Assembly: GCF_000382425.1 (NCBI RefSeq)
Contig: NZ_KB908292.1
Coordinates: 310,001 to 374,000, forward strand
Origin: Empedobacter brevis NBRC 14943 = ATCC 43319
Lineage (GTDB): Bacteria; Bacteroidota; Bacteroidia; Flavobacteriales; Weeksellaceae
Reading direction: 5' to 3'
DNA: 64,000 nt
In this document: positions 62,703 to 64,000 of the stretch, one piece after another
How the letters are laid out: every line of letters begins with the position of its first letter
Numbering within the stretch: the stretch's first letter is position 1
Notes under the pieces: generated by a model
Told to the model about the DNA's origin: nothing
Seen by the model: only the letters and a program-made list of their open reading frames with translations
The model's database searches: none
Made by a program: the position numbers and the translations under genes

Positions 62703-64000
62703 ATGAATAATGATATTCTAAACTTGGAGCCTAAAGCAATCTGGAAAAATTTTTCAGCATTGAACTCAGTTCCAAGGCCTTCGAAAAAAGAAGAAAAAGT
62801 ACGTCAGTTTATCATCAAATTTGGTGAAGACTTAGGATTACCTGTCGAAACTGATGAAGTCGGAAATGTATTAATTAAAAAAGCCGCATTTCCGGGTATG
62901 GAAGACCGTAAAAAAGTTGTGATGCAATCGCATTTGGATATGGTTTGTCAAAAAAATAATGATGTAGAATTCGATTTTGATACTCAAGGAATTGAAATGT
63001 ACATTGAAGATGATAAATTTGTAACTGCAAATGGAACAACCTTAGGTGCTGACAATGGAATCGGAGTTGCAACAATTATGTCTATTTTAGAATCGAAAGA
63101 CATTCCTCATCCTGCTATTGAAGCTTTCTTTACAATTGATGAAGAAACTGGAATGACAGGTGCTTTGGGATTAAAAGCTGGTTTCTTATCTGGTAAAATT
63201 CTTTTGAATTTAGATACAGAAGAAGATGATGAATTGGACATTGGTTGTGCCGGTGGTGTTGATGTTACAGCTACAAAAGCTTATACTGCAGAAGCTACAA
63301 ATGGAACTGCTTTTACATTAACATTAAAAGGCCTAAACGGAGGTCACTCTGGGGTACAAATTCATGAAGGTTTAGGGAATTCGAATAAATTAATCGCTCG
63401 TTTGTTAAACGCCGGAACTGAATTTGGGTTGAAAATCGCTCATATGGAAGGTGGAAGTTTGCGTAATGCAATTCCTCGCGAATCTTGGGCTAAAATTATA
63501 ATTCCTACGGATAAAGTAGATGCTTTCAAAGCGGCTTATGAAACTTTACGTTCAGAAATTATTGAAGAATACGAAACGAAAGAACCTAAAATGGTGATTA
63601 CTTTAGAGGCTGCCGAAGCAACTTCTGCAATATCAGCACAAGACTCTAAAGTTTTTGTTCAAACTATAATGGCTGCTTTTAATGGTGTTTATAGAATGAG
63701 TCCAGATGTTGAAGGTTTAGTAGAAACGTCTAATAATGTAGCGCGCGTAGAAGTTATCAACGGCAACGCTCGTGTTTTATGTTTGACACGTTCTTCTATA
63801 GAATCAGGTAAAGAGGCATTAGCACAGACGTTAAAATCTGGATTCGAGTTAGGTGGTTTTGAGGTTAAATTTTCTGGTTCATACCCTGGTTGGAAAGCAA
63901 ATACACATTCAGAAATTTTAGAATTGATGAAAGGTATTTATGTTTCAAAATTCGGAGAAGAACCAAAAGTTGTAGCCTGTCATGCCGGATTAGAGTGTGG
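62703..64000 (+). CDS. pepD: Aminoacyl-histidine dipeptidase PepD (partial, runs off window)
   Basis: The frame is open from ATG 62703 to the window edge: 432 residues of a protein usually about 485 long. It is an M20-family metallopeptidase hydrolysing Xaa-His dipeptides. The metal sites are in VVMQSHLDMVC (His, Asp), TTLGADNGIGVA (Asp), TIDEETGMTGALGL (catalytic Glu-Glu) and LLNLDTEEDDELDIGCAGG (Asp). The lid domain includes LKGLNGGHSGVQIHEGLGN, the family motif. The final His-bearing motif is beyond the visible part. All visible motifs are intact. Confidence 0.9.
   Translation, partial: MNNDILNLEPKAIWKNFSALNSVPRPSKKEEKVRQFIIKFGEDLGLPVETDEVGNVLIKKAAFPGMEDRKKVVMQSHLDMVCQKNNDVEFDFDTQGIEMYIEDDKFVTANGTTLGADNGIGVATIMSILESKDIPHPAIEAFFTIDEETGMTGALGLKAGFLSGKILLNLDTEEDDELDIGCAGGVDVTATKAYTAEATNGTAFTLTLKGLNGGHSGVQIHEGLGNSNKLIARLLNAGTEFGLKIAHMEGGSLRNAIPRESWAKIIIPTDKVDAFKAAYETLRSEIIEEYETKEPKMVITLEAAEATSAISAQDSKVFVQTIMAAFNGVYRMSPDVEGLVETSNNVARVEVINGNARVLCLTRSSIESGKEALAQTLKSGFELGGFEVKFSGSYPGWKANTHSEILELMKGIYVSKFGEEPKVVACHAGLEC

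Overview
The window is AT-rich bacterial DNA from a member of the Bacteroidota, most likely class Flavobacteriia (a Weeksellaceae-type genome such as Empedobacter or Chryseobacterium is my guess, low confidence at genus level). The evidence is Bacteroidetes-type promoters (TTG, about 20 nt, TAnnTTTG), a type IX secretion (T9SS) C-terminal sorting domain, the Bacteroidetes-only families DUF4290, DUF4294, DUF6443, DUF4133, DUF4134 and DUF4138, and a MurA with Asp in place of the fosfomycin-target Cys.

Region 1 (1-23010) is the transfer half of an integrative conjugative element (ICE) of the Bacteroidetes CTnDOT-like type, all on the + strand. It holds the end of an upstream gene, traE, traF, traG (VirB4 ATPase), four tandem small secreted/inner-membrane proteins in the traI position, traJ (VirB6-like), traK (VirB8-like), traL, traM (VirB10-like), traN (VirB9-like), the coupling ATPase (VirD4-like), an M23 peptidase and a DUF4099-like protein. 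After a terminator come a DUF3945-like protein, a small lipoprotein and a 1701-residue Toprim-like/N6-methyltransferase/SNF2-type helicase fusion, closed by a perfect 30-bp palindrome. Relaxase, integrase and att sites are not in the window. TraG carries a complete J-domain (with HPD) inserted between Walker A and Walker B.

Region 2 (23168-33827) is a compact six-gene operon on the - strand with 1-5 nt between genes. In transcription order it has two near-duplicate coiled-coil fibre-like proteins, a T9SS-sorted beta-propeller-like protein, an SpvB/YD-type large secreted protein, an Rhs protein with a variable C-terminal tip, and a small multi-membrane-span protein in the immunity position. 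This looks like a T9SS-associated Rhs polymorphic-toxin system.

Region 3 (34391-40377) is metabolic: a GMC oxidoreductase and an aldehyde dehydrogenase (- strand operon) divergent from an AraC regulator, then a DUF6090-like membrane protein and a FAD-dependent oxidoreductase.

Region 4 (40680-64000) is ordinary chromosome: DUF4290-murA-dedA-aroE, a DUF349 protein with ribD, a YigZ-family protein with an acyltransferase, two small secreted proteins and a TPR-LuxR regulator, an M42 aminopeptidase, a DUF4294 protein, pfkA-gap, an ECF-type sigma factor flanked by two tiny paralogous proteins, aspS, an APC amino acid permease, an M28 peptidase lipoprotein, another lipoprotein and the start of a PepD-type dipeptidase. 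Several perfect hairpin terminators separate the units. No tRNA, rRNA, IS element or CRISPR array was seen.
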